Part shown: positions 34,319 through 45,884 of the stretch, piece by piece
Position numbering within the stretch: position 1 is the first letter of the stretch
Layout: every line of letters begins with the position of its first letter
NCBI GenBank assembly: GCA_949358305.1
Contig: OX442323.1
Span: forward strand, 9,672,001-9,736,000
DNA: 64,000 bases
DNA from: Strigamia acuminata
Lineage: Eukaryota > Arthropoda > Chilopoda > Geophilomorpha > Linotaeniidae
Reading direction: 5' to 3'
Position numbers and translations under genes: made by a program
Notes under the pieces: generated by a model
What the model was told of the DNA's origin: nothing
The model's database searches: none
The model's input: the letters and a program-made list of their open reading frames with translations, nothing else

Positions 34319-35339
34319 ATGTTTATATTGACCGAATTCACGACGACAGTTCGCGTTCCGCCCGCGCAATTTGGAATTTCGTTACACGATGCGGTTTCGA
34401 AAGAACTGAATAAAAAGTTAGCGAACAAGGTAAAAGAAAGTGAAAATTGAAAATGATTTAACATCATGTCATTTACAAGTTAGTAAGAGTGTCATTTATT
34501 TAATGTTGATAGGTCGTACACAAGACCGGATTGTGCATAAGTTTGTTCGATATTTCAAGTCTGGGCGAGTCTTTCATCGTGCCCGGCGACGGGGCATCGC
34601 ATACCAAAGGTGTTGTCAAATTTAATTTAAATGTAAAAATGTAATTTAAATTTAAATTTAATAATAGTGGTATTTCGTTATGTCGTGTTTCGACCGTTTG
34701 TGAACGAGATCATGGTTGGAAAGATCAAAAAATGCAGTCCCGACGGAGTTCACGGTACCGGATCTATTTGAAAAATATAAAATACGAGAAATTATAATAG
34801 TTACGGTATTTACTTATTTGTGACAGTTTCTCTCGGTTTCTTTGACGACATAATAATTCCGCCCGATGCCCTTCAACATCCTTCTCGATTGTAAGCCGTG
34901 AAATGTGTACGTGTGTGGTATTTAAATTGTGTTTAACTGTTTATTTGAATGCATTTAGCGACGAATCGGAACAGATCTGGATTTGGGAGTACTACACGGA
35001 CGAGCAGAAACACGAGTTGTTCATCGAACCACACGGCAAGCTGAGGTGATTGAAAAGCAAGGAAGAGTCGGATTGGATGTGTGAATATAATTTTTTATTG
35101 AGACTGAATTGGTATTATTGATTGGAAATGAGGTTTCGAGTTGTGGATGAAACATTCGTGGACACGAGTCCCAGCGGACCCGACTCGACAGAGAAGACGC
35201 CCGACGACATCAAAGTGCCCTACTTGATTACCGTAATTGATGCATTTATTTTATTCTTTTCTTTTTTTCTAATTTTTTTCTCTTGAAGGGATCGATCAAC
35301 GAACCCGGCTTAGGCCCGCTCTGCTGGTGGAGTTCGTAG
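34319..35339 (+). CDS. POLR3H: RNA polymerase III subunit RPC8 (POLR3H)
   Basis: Rpb7-like stalk subunit of RNA polymerase III; with CRCP (RPC9) it forms the stalk needed for initiation on tRNA and 5S genes. Exons 34319-34429, 34513-34609, 34668-34754, 34827-34890, 34959-35045, 35133-35232, 35289-35339 give 198 residues (human 204). Landmarks: [89 protein letters not shown], and C-terminal [16 protein letters not shown]. The N-terminal RNP-like tip and the C-terminal OB fold are both complete. The alternative Rpb7 and Rpa43 families lack the SLGFFDDI motif. Confidence 0.96.
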
Positions 35340-35559
35340 TGTCGCCGCGAGATGGCCTAGGAGTGTTCCAGGAGGGAGATGGCGCGCATAAAATCGATGC
35401 TTTTCATCCACAATGAGTTCCTGGCAGCTCGAATTTGGATCTATTGAAGGAAGGAATGAATGAATGGATGAGTCACGCGACCGACTCGATATTTTCTTGT
35501 AGAGATGATGAATCTGTGTGTGATCCATTAAAACGTTCGCTATTTACACGGTGATTAAG
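35340..35559. other. Convergent 3' ends of POLR3H and FBXL16
   Basis: 220 bases between facing stop codons. No coding frame was recognised. Both 3' UTRs must lie here or overlap. Confidence 0.6.
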
Positions 35560-36884
35560 TCACTCTATGACGAGACAATTGGGCAAATGTTGTTTTAGGT
35601 AGTCGACGAGTTCCTTGGAGACGCCGGGGCAGTTGGTGAGCTCGAGTTCCTCCAAGTTTCTGAGCTGGATGAGCGACGAGAGGCCGCTCGAAGTGAGTAG
35701 CGACAAACCTGGAAATAAAATTAAAATTTTAATTATATTTGTAATGTGTAATTGTGTATTTAAATCACCTGCTACTGAGAGAACCCGAAGGTTTCTCATG
35801 CTGCACAGGTGCTGCAGGCCGAAGTCGTGTATTTGCGTGCACCAGCGCAGAAACATGGAGGTGAGCGAGGTGAGAGTGGAGAGGTAGCCGACTCCGATGT
35901 CGGTCACGTGTACGCATCTGAAATTAGGAATTAGGAATTAATTATTAGTTTACTATTAGTGATTTGATTATTGTATTGTTTTCACCTGTCTAGGGTGAGT
36001 TCTTCGAGATTGGTGAGGTCGCAGGCGATGTACTCGAGCGCGGCGTCCGTGATGCGCGGGCACCAGGAGAGGTCGAGCGAGCGCAGGTTGCGCAGGTTCT
36101 CGGCGATGAGCTCGACGCCGTCGTCCGTGATCTTGCTGCAGCCGCTCAGGCTGAGCACGGTGAGGTTGGGCAGCGCGTTGACGACGTTGACGAGCCCGTG
36201 GTTGGTGATCTCCCAGCACGAGCGCAGACGCAGCGTGCGCAGGTTGGCCGCCTGCACCTCGCTGAAGTAGGCGAGCGCCGAGTCGGTCACGTGGTAGGCC
36301 TGCAGGTTGAGCTCGCGCAGGAACGGGAGCAGCTTGGCGACGGCGTTGATGCTCTCGTCGGCCACGTTGATGCAGTCGGAGATGGTGAGCGAGACGAAGC
36401 GCGGGTTGAGGCACGCCCACAGGCCGGCCTCGGTCAGCTCGTTGCAGCCGGTGAACTCGACGTGCGTGGCGCGGTTCATGCGCTCCAGCAGCAGCTCCAC
36501 GCCCTTGTCCGACACGGACGACGAGCGCAGCGCCACGCGACGCACGGGCGCGTTGCTGTAGTTGTTGATGAGGTCGTGCACGTCGTCGTCGCTCGCGTCC
36601 ACCAGGCACACGCTGTCGAGGCCGCGCCGCTGCATGGACGCGTACAGCCGCTTGCGCAGCGCCGGCGTCGAGCGCAGTTCGCGGCAGCGCAGCACGGGCG
36701 CGAGTCCCGTCCAGAAGAGCGGCTGGTAGAGCACGTCGCGCCACTTGACGCACACCTGCGCCAGCACGCGCCGCTCGCTCGGCGACACGTACACGAAGAA
36801 CACCGTGAGGAACGGCTCGTTCTGCCACAGTTCGTTCCACGAGTCGGGCCTGGCTCCGGAACCACGATCCATCATCATCATCAT
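35560..36884 (-). CDS. FBXL16: F-box/leucine-rich-repeat protein FBXL16
   Basis: LRR protein of the FBXL family; the vertebrate protein is reported to counteract SCF-mediated degradation of some substrates. Exons 35986-36884, 35769-35917 and 35560-35708 give 398 residues from the first in-frame ATG (five Met codons, 36870-36884). An F-box-like N-terminus ([19 protein letters not shown]) precedes about a dozen LRRs. These include [80 protein letters not shown] and [22 protein letters not shown]. The C-terminus LPNCLVIE matches FBXL16 exactly in style. The frame stays open upstream (36885-37079) through a Lys-Glu repeat without an ATG, so a longer N-terminus from a 5' exon is possible. Confidence 0.95.
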
Positions 36885-37191
36885 CCGTGTCTTGCCTAAC
36901 AGCTCTTTCTCCTCTTTCGCCTCTTCCTTCTCCTTCTCCTTCTCTCTCACCTCTTTAACCTCTTTCTCCTTTTCTTTTTCCTTCTCCTTCTCCTTCTCCT
37001 TCTCTTTCTCGTCCTTGGCGCCCGTGCCTGCACATGCGCCCGCCTTGCGCGGTTTGCCGGCGGCGGCTGTGGCTGGCACGCCGGCCAGGCAACGGCTCAG
37101 ATCCGCCCCCGTCCCCGTGTCCCCGTCCGTCCGTTCGTTCGTGTGAGGCTCCGCTCCGCACTCCGCTCCTCCTCTGCTGCTTCTGTTTCTG

Positions 37192-37227
<36 letters not shown>

Positions 37228-37290
37228 GCTCTGCTTTGCTCTCTGCTGTGCTGTGCTCTGCTGTGCTGTGCTCTCCTCTGCTTTCCTCTG
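37192..37290. repeat. CTG microsatellite with degenerate flank
   Basis: About eleven uninterrupted CTG units followed by CTCTG and CTGTG variants, upstream of FBXL16. On the minus strand it is CAG-rich. It is not in the FBXL16 reading frame. Confidence 0.85.
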
Positions 37291-37885
37291 GTCTGGTTCG
37301 GCTTTTGCTTTACTCTTTCTTGCTCGTTTCACTGGCAATCATCCGAATACATTTCGTTCGTGTTCGTTCAATTTTCTACACATTTTCCCTCGCAGTCGTA
37401 GTGTCTGATCCGATCGGCATCGACGAGTGACTAGTCGATCGAAATCACCAACGCTAGATGGCGCCACTCGTGTTAATACTGGTGGATCAATAAAATTGCT
37501 TAATAAATTCTTTTTTGCTTTTAATCTTTTTCTTATTTGTTTGCTTATTATTTATTCCGCCTTATTTTTTACACATTTTATTGACCATTTGATTTCCGAA
37601 TCGAGAACAAAGGAAAGGTGATTGAGAAACGTAAAAAAATGGCGCTGGCAGTGAATGAATCTTTCGCCGCCAGATGGTAGTAGGAGTGGTTGTGCTCGAT
37701 TTGGAGTCGCTCGCAAGAACGAGGAAAAAAGCACGTGCCATAACTGCAATGGATATACGCGGACAGTTTGGCGTCGACACTTTGTCGTAGATCGCCAGTG
37801 CGCGCCAATTGGTCGGCAAAAGTGGCGGAACAGATCGCTCGCGCGCAATCCGACGCCCGTTTGATGTAAACAGGTAAAAAATGCG

Positions 37886-37950
37886 TCTCTCTCTCTCTGT
37901 CTGTGTCTCTCCCTCTCTCACTCTCTCACTCTCTCACTCTCGCGCGCGCA
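37886..37950. repeat. CT-rich microsatellite
   Basis: TCTCTCTC, CTGTCTGT and CTCTCACT units run about 60 bases and end in CGCGCGCG, 90 bases before the first alternative UNK exon. Confidence 0.85.
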
Positions 37951-38036
37951 TCGCCTGCGATCGCGCTAATTACTGGCGATTGTTTTGCAGACGAATGCAC
38001 CGATTGGACGTGGACTAGAGACGATTATTGTTTAGA

Positions 38037-38083
38037 ATGAGTACGCCCGACACTCTCGAACCGCAGTCGGATCTGATAGAAAG
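38037..38083 (+). other. Alternative first coding exon 1a of UNK
   Basis: ATG at 38037 followed by 15 codons (MSTPDTLEPQSDLIE) plus AG and a GTAATA donor. It leaves phase 2, the same as exon 1b (38442-38500), and joins exon 2 at 38605 to read R-YLKEF. Both first exons are thus compatible. Confidence 0.6.
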
Positions 38084-41000
38084 GTAATAATGGGTTTGCA
38101 TCGCATGACATTGAAAGGGAAAAATGAATGGGATGTCAAAAGGCAGAAACGGGTCGAAGCGCTGCAGCGTGTCGGCCCGCGATTGAAATTAAATTAATTG
38201 TGAAAATGATCGGGCTTTTCGTGTGTTTTCGTATTTAAGCTTTCGGGTTTATTGCTAAAAAAATCGCGTTTCGGTGACGAAAACACGAACGTAGTGCGAA
38301 GAGAGTAGTGTTTGTTGCGTCGTTGACCTTGATAGGGCGCCTTTAAAAGTCACGTGAGCGGCGTGGACGAACGAGAGCGCAGCATTGAGGTGAGCGTGCT
38401 CTGCGCAAAAATGACGAGCGCGCCATGAATTTCGAGCCAAAATGCCGTCTGAGGCCAAACCGACGCTCACTACACAAACAGAGAAGCCATTACACTACAC
38501 GTGAGTGAGAAGTTGACATGTGCGGTCGCGTCGGCGGTCGAGCGAGCGAACGAATTGGCAAGTGAGCAGCGCCAACTTAATTGACGTCGCTTTTTGTCTT
38601 TCAGATATTTGAAAGAGTTTCGCGTCGAGCAGTGTCCGCTCTTCCTGCAACACAAATGCACCCAGCACAGGCCCTTCACCTGTTTCTACTGGCATTTCAT
38701 GAATCAGCGACGACGACGGCCCATCCGCAAGCGAGACGGCACTTTCAACTACAACCCAGACGTGTACTGCACAAAGTACGACGAGACCACGGGCATCTGT
38801 CCCGAAGGAGACGAGTGAGTAGCACAGCGTAGCACAGCCTAGCACAGCGCAGCCATCCGCCAATCATCGTCGGCCATGCTTGTTGTCGCGTCAGCCCAGC
38901 TCGATAGGCGCGCGCCTTTTTCGCCACATTCGCACGTTTCGCCAGCATTTGGCGTCGACAAAGTGCCAAATGGCCGTCGCCGACCACTCGGGCGGCGGGT
39001 GGCGGTCGATGTGGGTGGCGACTCGCGAAGCTGCCTACGAGCAACGTGATGGCGCCTTGAATTGTAAACAAAGTACGTCATGGAGGCCCCGCCATGTTTG
39101 ATCGTGACAACACTCGGCTCGCGAGTTGGCGCAAATTGCTTTTCCTCGGCTAAAAACTCTCGTTTTTTCCTCGTAGTTGTCCGTTTTTACACAGAACCGC
39201 CGGGGATACGGAGCGACGATATCATCTGAGGTATTATAAGACGGGCATTTGCGTTCACGACACCGATTCGAGGGGATATTGCGTGAAAAATGGACCTCAC
39301 TGCGCCTTCGCTCACGGTGCTCACGATCTGCGCCCGCCCGTGTACGACATTCGCGAAATTCAAGCGATGGAAGGCCAGGAGGACGGAACAAATTTATTAG
39401 ATAAAGAAAGGAGTCAAATAGTCCCCAACGAAGATCCAAAATGGCAAGGTACCAATTTCTTCATTTTCTTCATTTCATTTCATTTCATTTCATTTCCTCC
39501 TTTTTGTTAATTTTAATTTTAATTTTAATTTTAATTTTAAAATTATATATATATGTTTTCTAGATACAAATTATGTTTTAGCTAATTACAAGACAGAATT
39601 ATGTAAAAAACCGCCGCGCTTGTGTCGGCAGGGCTACGCGTGCCCGCAATATCACAACAACAAAGACAGGAGGCGAAGTCCTCGGAAATATAAATATCGG
39701 TATTGATAGTTTTCAATATTCTGTCTGTTTATTATAATTGAATGCGATTCGTGCAGATCGACGCCCTGTCCGAACGTGAAACATGGCGACGAGTGGGGTG
39801 ATCCTATAAACTGCGAGAACGGCGACAGTTGTCAGTACTGTCACACGCGAACGGAACAGCAATTTCATCCTGAGGTGACGAAAATTAAATTTAATTTAAA
39901 ATTTAAAATTTAAAATTTAAAATTTAAAATTTAAAATTTAAAATTATCGTATGTCAGATTTATAAATCAACAAAATGCAACGATATTCAGCAGGCGGGTT
40001 TCTGCCCGAGAGGAGCATTTTGTGCATTTGCTCATGTCGATCGTAAGTGGCTTTGATCGATTTGATGAATTTGATGAGTTTGATTAATTTGCTAATTTTT
40101 GTTTTGAATTTGTGTTTTGAATGTTGACTCGCACAGAGGAAATGACTACGCAGAGGGATCTTCCACAACCGCCGGACAGCAGCACAAATTTAGCAACAAT
40201 TTTATCCAATGTTTTGCCCCACACGGTGGCGAATACGAGTAGCTCGAATTCGAACGTTCAATCTAGCATTGTAAGTGAAATTTGCGATTGAATTTTTTTT
40301 CTCTTTCTTAATTTTGTTTAATTTTGAAGAATAAATTGGGAACTCAATTTCAAAATCAAATCAAATCTACATCAAATCATCAGTCAATAAACGATGTACG
40401 TACCATAATTGTTTTATTAGTTGTAGTTATTGTATTTTCATTTGAATAACAGATCGTATCATGTGTGGACGATGTGTCATATACTCAGGCCATTCTTCCT
40501 ACACCGATCGGTAAACCTCGCTCGCAGAGTTCTTCCAGTATTTCGTCCGAAACGACGTCTCAAGTTTCGTATCAAAAAGCGCCCGGATCCGAAAGGGAAG
40601 ACAAGGAAGCGAACATTAGGAAACAAATTCAAGCCATCGATGGCGATCCTACGCTAGACCCATTAGAAAAAGCAAAAAGAAAAACAAATTTATATTTAGC
40701 GCATCATTTAAACGCGGCCGCCGGCCTCAATTCATCTCTAGGTTCAACCGTTTCACCTTTGGCCACGCCATTTTATCCTGCAAGTGATACGGTCGAGTCC
40801 GTAGTTGGTAATTAATTAATTAATCATCATTTTACTTACTTAACATCATATTCATTTTCTTCAACTCATCTCATCCATCAGGAAACGCATTGGATGATCT
40901 GAATTTGGATGAAATTAACGTCTCCGCGTCGATGGAGAAAGATATGGATAACGATTCGAATTCCGTAAGCAGTACGATCAGTGCCGGCTTAGCAAATTCA

Positions 41001-42047
41001 GGTACTTTTTTTTTTTCTTTGAAATTGTTTTGAAATTGTTTTGAAATTGTTTTGAAATTGTTTTCAGCATTAGTGTCTTCTGGATTACTTGTAGGATCTG
41101 CGCCGGTCACAATTCCCGGTAGCAGTCTAATAGAAAATAGGAATCATCCGTTGGGTAATTTAACGCCGCCATCTTCATCGCCGCTTTCCTCCATCCCGCC
41201 GGGTTTTCTGCCCTCGCAACATCTCGATCAGGTAATGGATTAATTTAATTTAATTAATTAATTTTTAAATTTAAAATTTGTTTTAATCTAGGCCACCGCT
41301 AGTTTTTTAAGTCAAACGAAATTTGGAAGTTTTCCGAGTGCTGGAGCGATTTTTGATTTCTCGTCGCAGAAGATGTCGCCGAACAACAGAGGACCTCAAT
41401 CTCCTTTAGTCGTCAACAGCTTGTCCGAAAATCAGAGGTTACGGGACGAATTGTGCGCGAATCGGATGAAGTTTCCGCCGTGGGACGAAGGAATTGCTCA
41501 ATCCAGAAATGTTGGCGACTCGAATCCTTCAGAAGGGAATCGCAAACTGAACGGCATTTCTTTTTTTCAGATGTGCGAGGCGTGGAAACGGGAAGCGGAG
41601 GAGGCAAATAGAAAAGTAGGCAAAGAGAAAATAAAATAAATTTAATTTAATTTAACGAAATTTAATTTAACAGAAAGAAATGGATAATTTGAAGAGTTCT
41701 TCGTTTTTATTCGGCATGCATCGCGTTTCCGACCTAGACGCACTTCCTTTGAACAAGTTGAAGCAATTGCAGCACCAGTTGAGGAACGATTTGGATAAAT
41801 TGGACAAAGTGAGACATTTGTGTACATTTGTGTAATTTGTACTTGAATTGAATTTAATCTAATTTAAAAGATCGTTTACCACCGGACGGCAATGAAATGT
41901 ATGGTGTGCGAGGAGAAGAATAGGTGCGTGGCGTTGCTGCCGTGTAATCATTATGTGCTGTGCAATCAGTGCGCTCCAACGCAAAAAGAGTGTCCGTACT
42001 GTCGTGTGCAAATTGTGCAACGATCGAGCGTCGTCATGCCCTTATAG
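38037..42047 (+). CDS. UNK: Unkempt CCCH zinc-finger protein (UNK)
   Basis: RNA-binding translational regulator of neuronal morphology in animals, recognising UAG-type motifs through CCCH fingers. From the second start (38442) exons are 38442-38500, 38605-38814, 39177-39448, 39564-39699, 39757-39874, 39958-40042, 40137-40270, 40330-40395, 40453-40807, 40882-41001, 41068-41231, 41292-41615, 41674-41808, 41871-42047, giving 784 residues. Six CCCH fingers occupy the first about 340 residues (EQCPLFLQHKCTQH, ERRYHLRYYKTGICVH, NYKTELCKKPPRLCRQGYACPQYH, CPNVKHGDEWGDP, IYKSTKCNDIQQAGFCPRGAFCAFAH). The middle is Ser/Asn-rich; then come a coiled coil and a C-terminal RING-like CMVCEEKNRCVALLPCNHYVLC...CPYC. 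An alternative first exon, 38037-38083, splices in frame to the same exon 2. Confidence 0.95.
38350..38357. promoter_or_regulatory. TCACGTGA E-box before UNK exon 1b
   Basis: Palindromic bHLH-zip site 85 bases upstream of the exon 1b start codon and downstream of exon 1a. This suggests a separate promoter for the exon 1b transcript. Confidence 0.4.
39893..39945. repeat. Short tandem repeat (AAAATTT)n in UNK intron
   Basis: About seven copies of a 7-base unit make up most of the intron between exons 39757-39874 and 39958-40042. Confidence 0.85.
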
Positions 42048-43850
42048 GCTCGGTTTAGTTTAGCTTTTTCTTTGACTTTAATTTTTCAAAAAAATACAAA
42101 GTTTCATGTCGTTATTATTCATTTATCGTGTTTGCTACGTGGTATAATTCGAGTAGATAGGAATTTCTAATTTTAAATCTTTTTAAACGCATTTGTCGGT
42201 TTCAAAAATCAAGTTATTTTGTACCGGGCAAAACAGAAAGGTTTTTTCTTTTCTTTTTTTCTTTTTAAATTCTTTAAAATTTCTTTTAAATTGTATTATT
42301 TAATTTAAGTTAATTTTTTTGTTTTGTTTTGTATACGGAAGTGCACCGGGGATAGTTTTTTTACATCATGGAAATTGTAAAAAAAAAAAAACTCGACAGA
42401 ATCCGACACGAGGAAAACTACAAATAAGACTCTTATGTGAATGTTTTTGTTTTACGAATTGAAAAAGTCAGTTTTGTTTATTTTTTAAAGAAAAAAAAAG
42501 AAATCTAATGGAATCTATTTAAGTATAATAATAGTTTTATTATAAACTTTTAAGTTGATGATGCGAGCATCGAATTTTGGTGCTGATTTGGTCCAAAGTC
42601 GCTTTATTTCTTTTAATCATTTCGCAGCATTTGTTTTGAACACGCTGCTTTTTATAATTCTTATAATAATAATTCTTCTTCTTCTTCTTCTTCTTAATTA
42701 TTATTGTTATTATTTTTTTAATTGGTGTAAGTTATATAGGTTGGAACGATGTGCTAAGCATACTGAGATACTTAAGATATAATAGAAAAAAAAACAAAAA
42801 AAATTGATAATTTTTCACCGATGACGTGTAAATACAGTATAAAGGGTCAAAACTACTTTTATTTACATAAATGATTTTTTTTCTTTTTTAAAAATTATAA
42901 TTAGGTGTATCATATTTCAAATTTAGCCCATTGTTCATAAAGTATTTTAAAAGTAAATAAAATTACAAAAAAATGTGTACCTTAGAGTAGCTGTTCGACA
43001 TTGCGCTTTTTCGTGCGTGCAAACGAATAAATAACTAAATTTTGTAACGAATACTCTTGATAACTTTGCGTGGAGATTTTTGTCACATTTTTCGTCGCGA
43101 AAAAACGCAATCGTCGAATATTTTAATACCGACAAAAAAAGGAGAGAAAAAATAGGGTTAAAACCGCAGCTATTTAAATGGTGTTATTTGTGTTAATTGT
43201 AAAAAAAACAAACAACAAAAAAAAACCGCTTAGGATTTTTGAATTTATTAATTAATTAATTAATTAATTAATCTATCTATTTTTTATTTCGCTCCAAGTT
43301 TGAGCTTTAAAACACATTCCGGTGGGACCATTTTAAGCACACGACACGAGAAATTTGGAATTGAATGAAATGGAAAGGATTGAAGAATGTGCTTGAGATT
43401 TGGTGCTTTTTGTTGATTCTGTTCTTCTGTTTTTGAAATGTAGACGAGCACATGACTTGTGTATTTCTTTCTTTCTTTCTTTCTTTCCTCTCAGGGGCTT
43501 CTTTTTCTTTCTTTTTCTAGGTTCTTTAAACTTAAAGTTAATTTAAAAAGGAGAAGAGGAAATGTATACTTTATTGCTTTTGCTTTTTCTTGTTCTTTCT
43601 CTTTTTGTTTTTTTCGCTGCAAGCTCGTTACATAATTATATCAAATCAAATTTTTATTAATTAATTAATTAATCCCTATGTAATTTCATTTTGTTATCAG
43701 TTTCAATCTAAATCATTAGTATTGTAGGCCATTATTTAAAAAATTTGTAAATGCTTTCTAATTGAATTTGTGAAAAGATTAAAAATACAATGAATTCTTT
43801 AGAATATTTTATTCGTCTTCTCGTTTCGTTTCGTGCCGTCGAAACATTGC
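42048..43850. other. Non-coding: probable UNK 3' UTR
   Basis: About 1.8 kb of A/T-rich sequence with homopolymer runs, a TTC run near 42670-42695 and a TGTAAATA (Pumilio-type site on the plus strand, 42827-42834). No coding frame was recognised. A long 3' UTR suits a translationally regulated RNA-binding protein. Confidence 0.55.
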
Positions 43851-43873
43851 GGATTCTGAACCCCGTTTGTCGG

Positions 43874-44008
43874 CCAATCCGGAACGAGGAAAACCGACCA
43901 ACGGGAAGGAGCGCTGCTTTCTTCGCACCCAATCGGCGGTCACTCCTTAACGTCCAATCCGCGTCGATGACGTCCCGAATACGCCAATCGCGGGCCGGAT
44001 GACGTCAT
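43874..44008. promoter_or_regulatory. Histone H3.3 promoter: four CCAAT boxes and CRE
   Basis: CCAAT occurs at 43874, 43929, 43954 and 43984, each followed by C and a CG-rich trio, the usual NF-Y context. TGACGTC occurs at 43968 and the full palindrome ATGACGTCAT at 43999-44008. A TATA-like CTTTATGG is near 44070. This cluster ends about 370 bases before the H3.3 start codon, with a 5' UTR intron (GTAAG at about 44112) between. Confidence 0.7.
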
Positions 44009-44375
44009 AAGCAATAATAATTAGATTATCTTCATTTTCGAACTTGAAAGCCATTGTGAAGTGTCCCACGCTTTATGGTTTATCATTCCTCTCTTCTACA
44101 CAGCTAAAAGGTAAGAAAACAAAACAAATTAACACGCGTTAGTGTTGTCTAATCGCAAGTTCGCGGCGAGACGGTGGAAAAGGCCGGAGTCGTCGGTGTT
44201 TGAAAGTGTTTCCGAGTTGACGAGTTCACACTTGTTTTTATTTGGGTCTCGGTCGCCATTTTGCTTTCTGTTGACGTTTGTTGTTTTTGGCGGAAGAGTG
44301 GCTGGCACGTTTCCCTTCCTTCGCCGGATACCGAGTAGAGTCTAATCGTCCGTTTGGTTCTCTTTTCAGATTTAA

Positions 44376-44870
<495 letters not shown>

Positions 44871-45323
44871 GGGGCAAATTAGTCATCACCACCACCAACA
44901 GTTTCTCGTATTCATCATCAGGTCAACAGATTTTCTACATCGACCCCAAGTGGACTCATTTTGTACTGACGAGTAAATTATTTAACCGTTTCAAACATTG
45001 GGATCAATATAAATAAATATCAATCAATTAATTAATTAATTAATGACACCGCTTTTTTTCTACCGTTTATTTCCGTTTCACACTTTGATTGATTTTACGT
45101 TACTCGTATTATTTGTAACTCAATCGATGATTTGTTTTTCTTTTTTTTTTCTTTTTTTTTTTTCTTGAATAAAAAACGTAGTTTGTAACGGAAAATGTTT
45201 GTGCGTAAACTTACTAGAATTTTGATGTAAAGGGGGAGGGTTGTAAAGGGAATTTTCTTTGTCGTTTTGTAGACAAGTGTGTATTGGAAAAGCAAATAAA
45301 AACACGTGAAAAAAGGGGACATT
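44871..45323. other. Convergent 3' ends of H3.3 and UQCC4-like
   Basis: 453 bases of A/T-rich sequence between facing stops, with AATAAA-like motifs near 45010 and 45165-45300. No coding frame was recognised. Confidence 0.55.
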
Positions 45324-45777
45324 TTACATTTTATTTTCTTCTTGTTCGTCGAAGCGTTCCGTTAAGCTTTTGCCCAGCTCGAGGTCGATGTCGTTCTCTT
45401 CGCGCAGCACGAAGAAGTAAACCAACATGACGGCGATGGAAACTCTCACGATCAGAGATTCGTACTGCGGCGGCGGGTTCTCGTCGAGCCCGACGAACGA
45501 GTGTCGCGCTTTCCAATTCGCCGCTTGACTGGTCGAAAATTTGATGGGCACGTCCTCGTTTTCGGCATCGGCCAGATCGGCGTCGGTCTTCCGCGTGTTT
45601 TTTAATTTAGTGCAATACCCATTCGCGAGGGGCAACCTGAAAACCGATCCATCAGGATTTAAGAGAGAAAGAAAAACAACGGTGAGGTTTTGTAATGTTC
45701 GACCTTTTCAGCGAGATGCGTCCGTGGAAGATCGTAGTCTGCGGCAGGAGACGAAGATTTCTCGTCAATAACGCCAT
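45324..45777 (-). CDS. UQCC4: UQCC4/CCSMST1-like mitochondrial small membrane protein
   Basis: Likely assembly factor for cytochrome b in respiratory complex III, in the inner mitochondrial membrane. Exons 45704-45777 and 45324-45636 give 128 residues. The first exon encodes an Arg-rich, acid-poor N-terminus (MALLTRNLRLLPQTTIFHGR), typical of a mitochondrial targeting sequence. The core has PIKFSTSQAANWKARHSF, one membrane helix (about residues 89-102, VRVSIAVMLVYFF) and the following LREENDIDLELG. The PI(K/R)FS-S-A-W and FLREE motifs match CCSMST1/UQCC4 as recalled. It is divergent from TOP3A with only 107 bases between start codons; TOP3A also has a mitochondrial role. Assignment rests on two short motifs. 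Confidence 0.7.
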
Positions 45778-45884
45778 TTAATATAGGTTTTTCTTAGTTT
45801 CGAGTTTCACCACCAGGTGGGGTGTTGATCGGCGACTGTTTGAAAAGTCGTGTGCGCTTTTATCGAGGTTTTTATGAAGTTTTG
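45778..45884. promoter_or_regulatory. Divergent promoter UQCC4-like / TOP3A
   Basis: 107 bases separate the two start codons. The region holds a CACCACCAGGTGG palindrome-like motif near 45809-45821. Two genes with mitochondrial roles share it. Confidence 0.5.

Larger units (their letters stand above)
36885..38036. other. Non-coding/uncertain: FBXL16 5' region and divergent UNK promoter
   Basis: Next to FBXL16 a (TCCTTC)n-type stretch (36925-37015) reads KEKEKE in the FBXL16 frame without an ATG. A CTG run of about eleven units (37192-37225) passes into CTCTG/CTGTG variants to about 37290. GGCGCCATCTAG-like sequences lie near 37455-37465. A CT/CTCTCACT microsatellite (37886-37945) precedes the first UNK exon. 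No further gene was recognised. Confidence 0.5.

Noticed and set aside
35968-36899. Open frames in the other minus frame and on the plus strand of the FBXL16 main exon
   Set aside because: GC-rich codon bias opens several frames; only the LRR frame has family similarity.
37143-37338. Possible poly-Ala/poly-Gln protein from the CTG/CAG run
   Set aside because: No ATG in a supporting frame joins FBXL16 or UNK, and the frame carries only low-complexity text.
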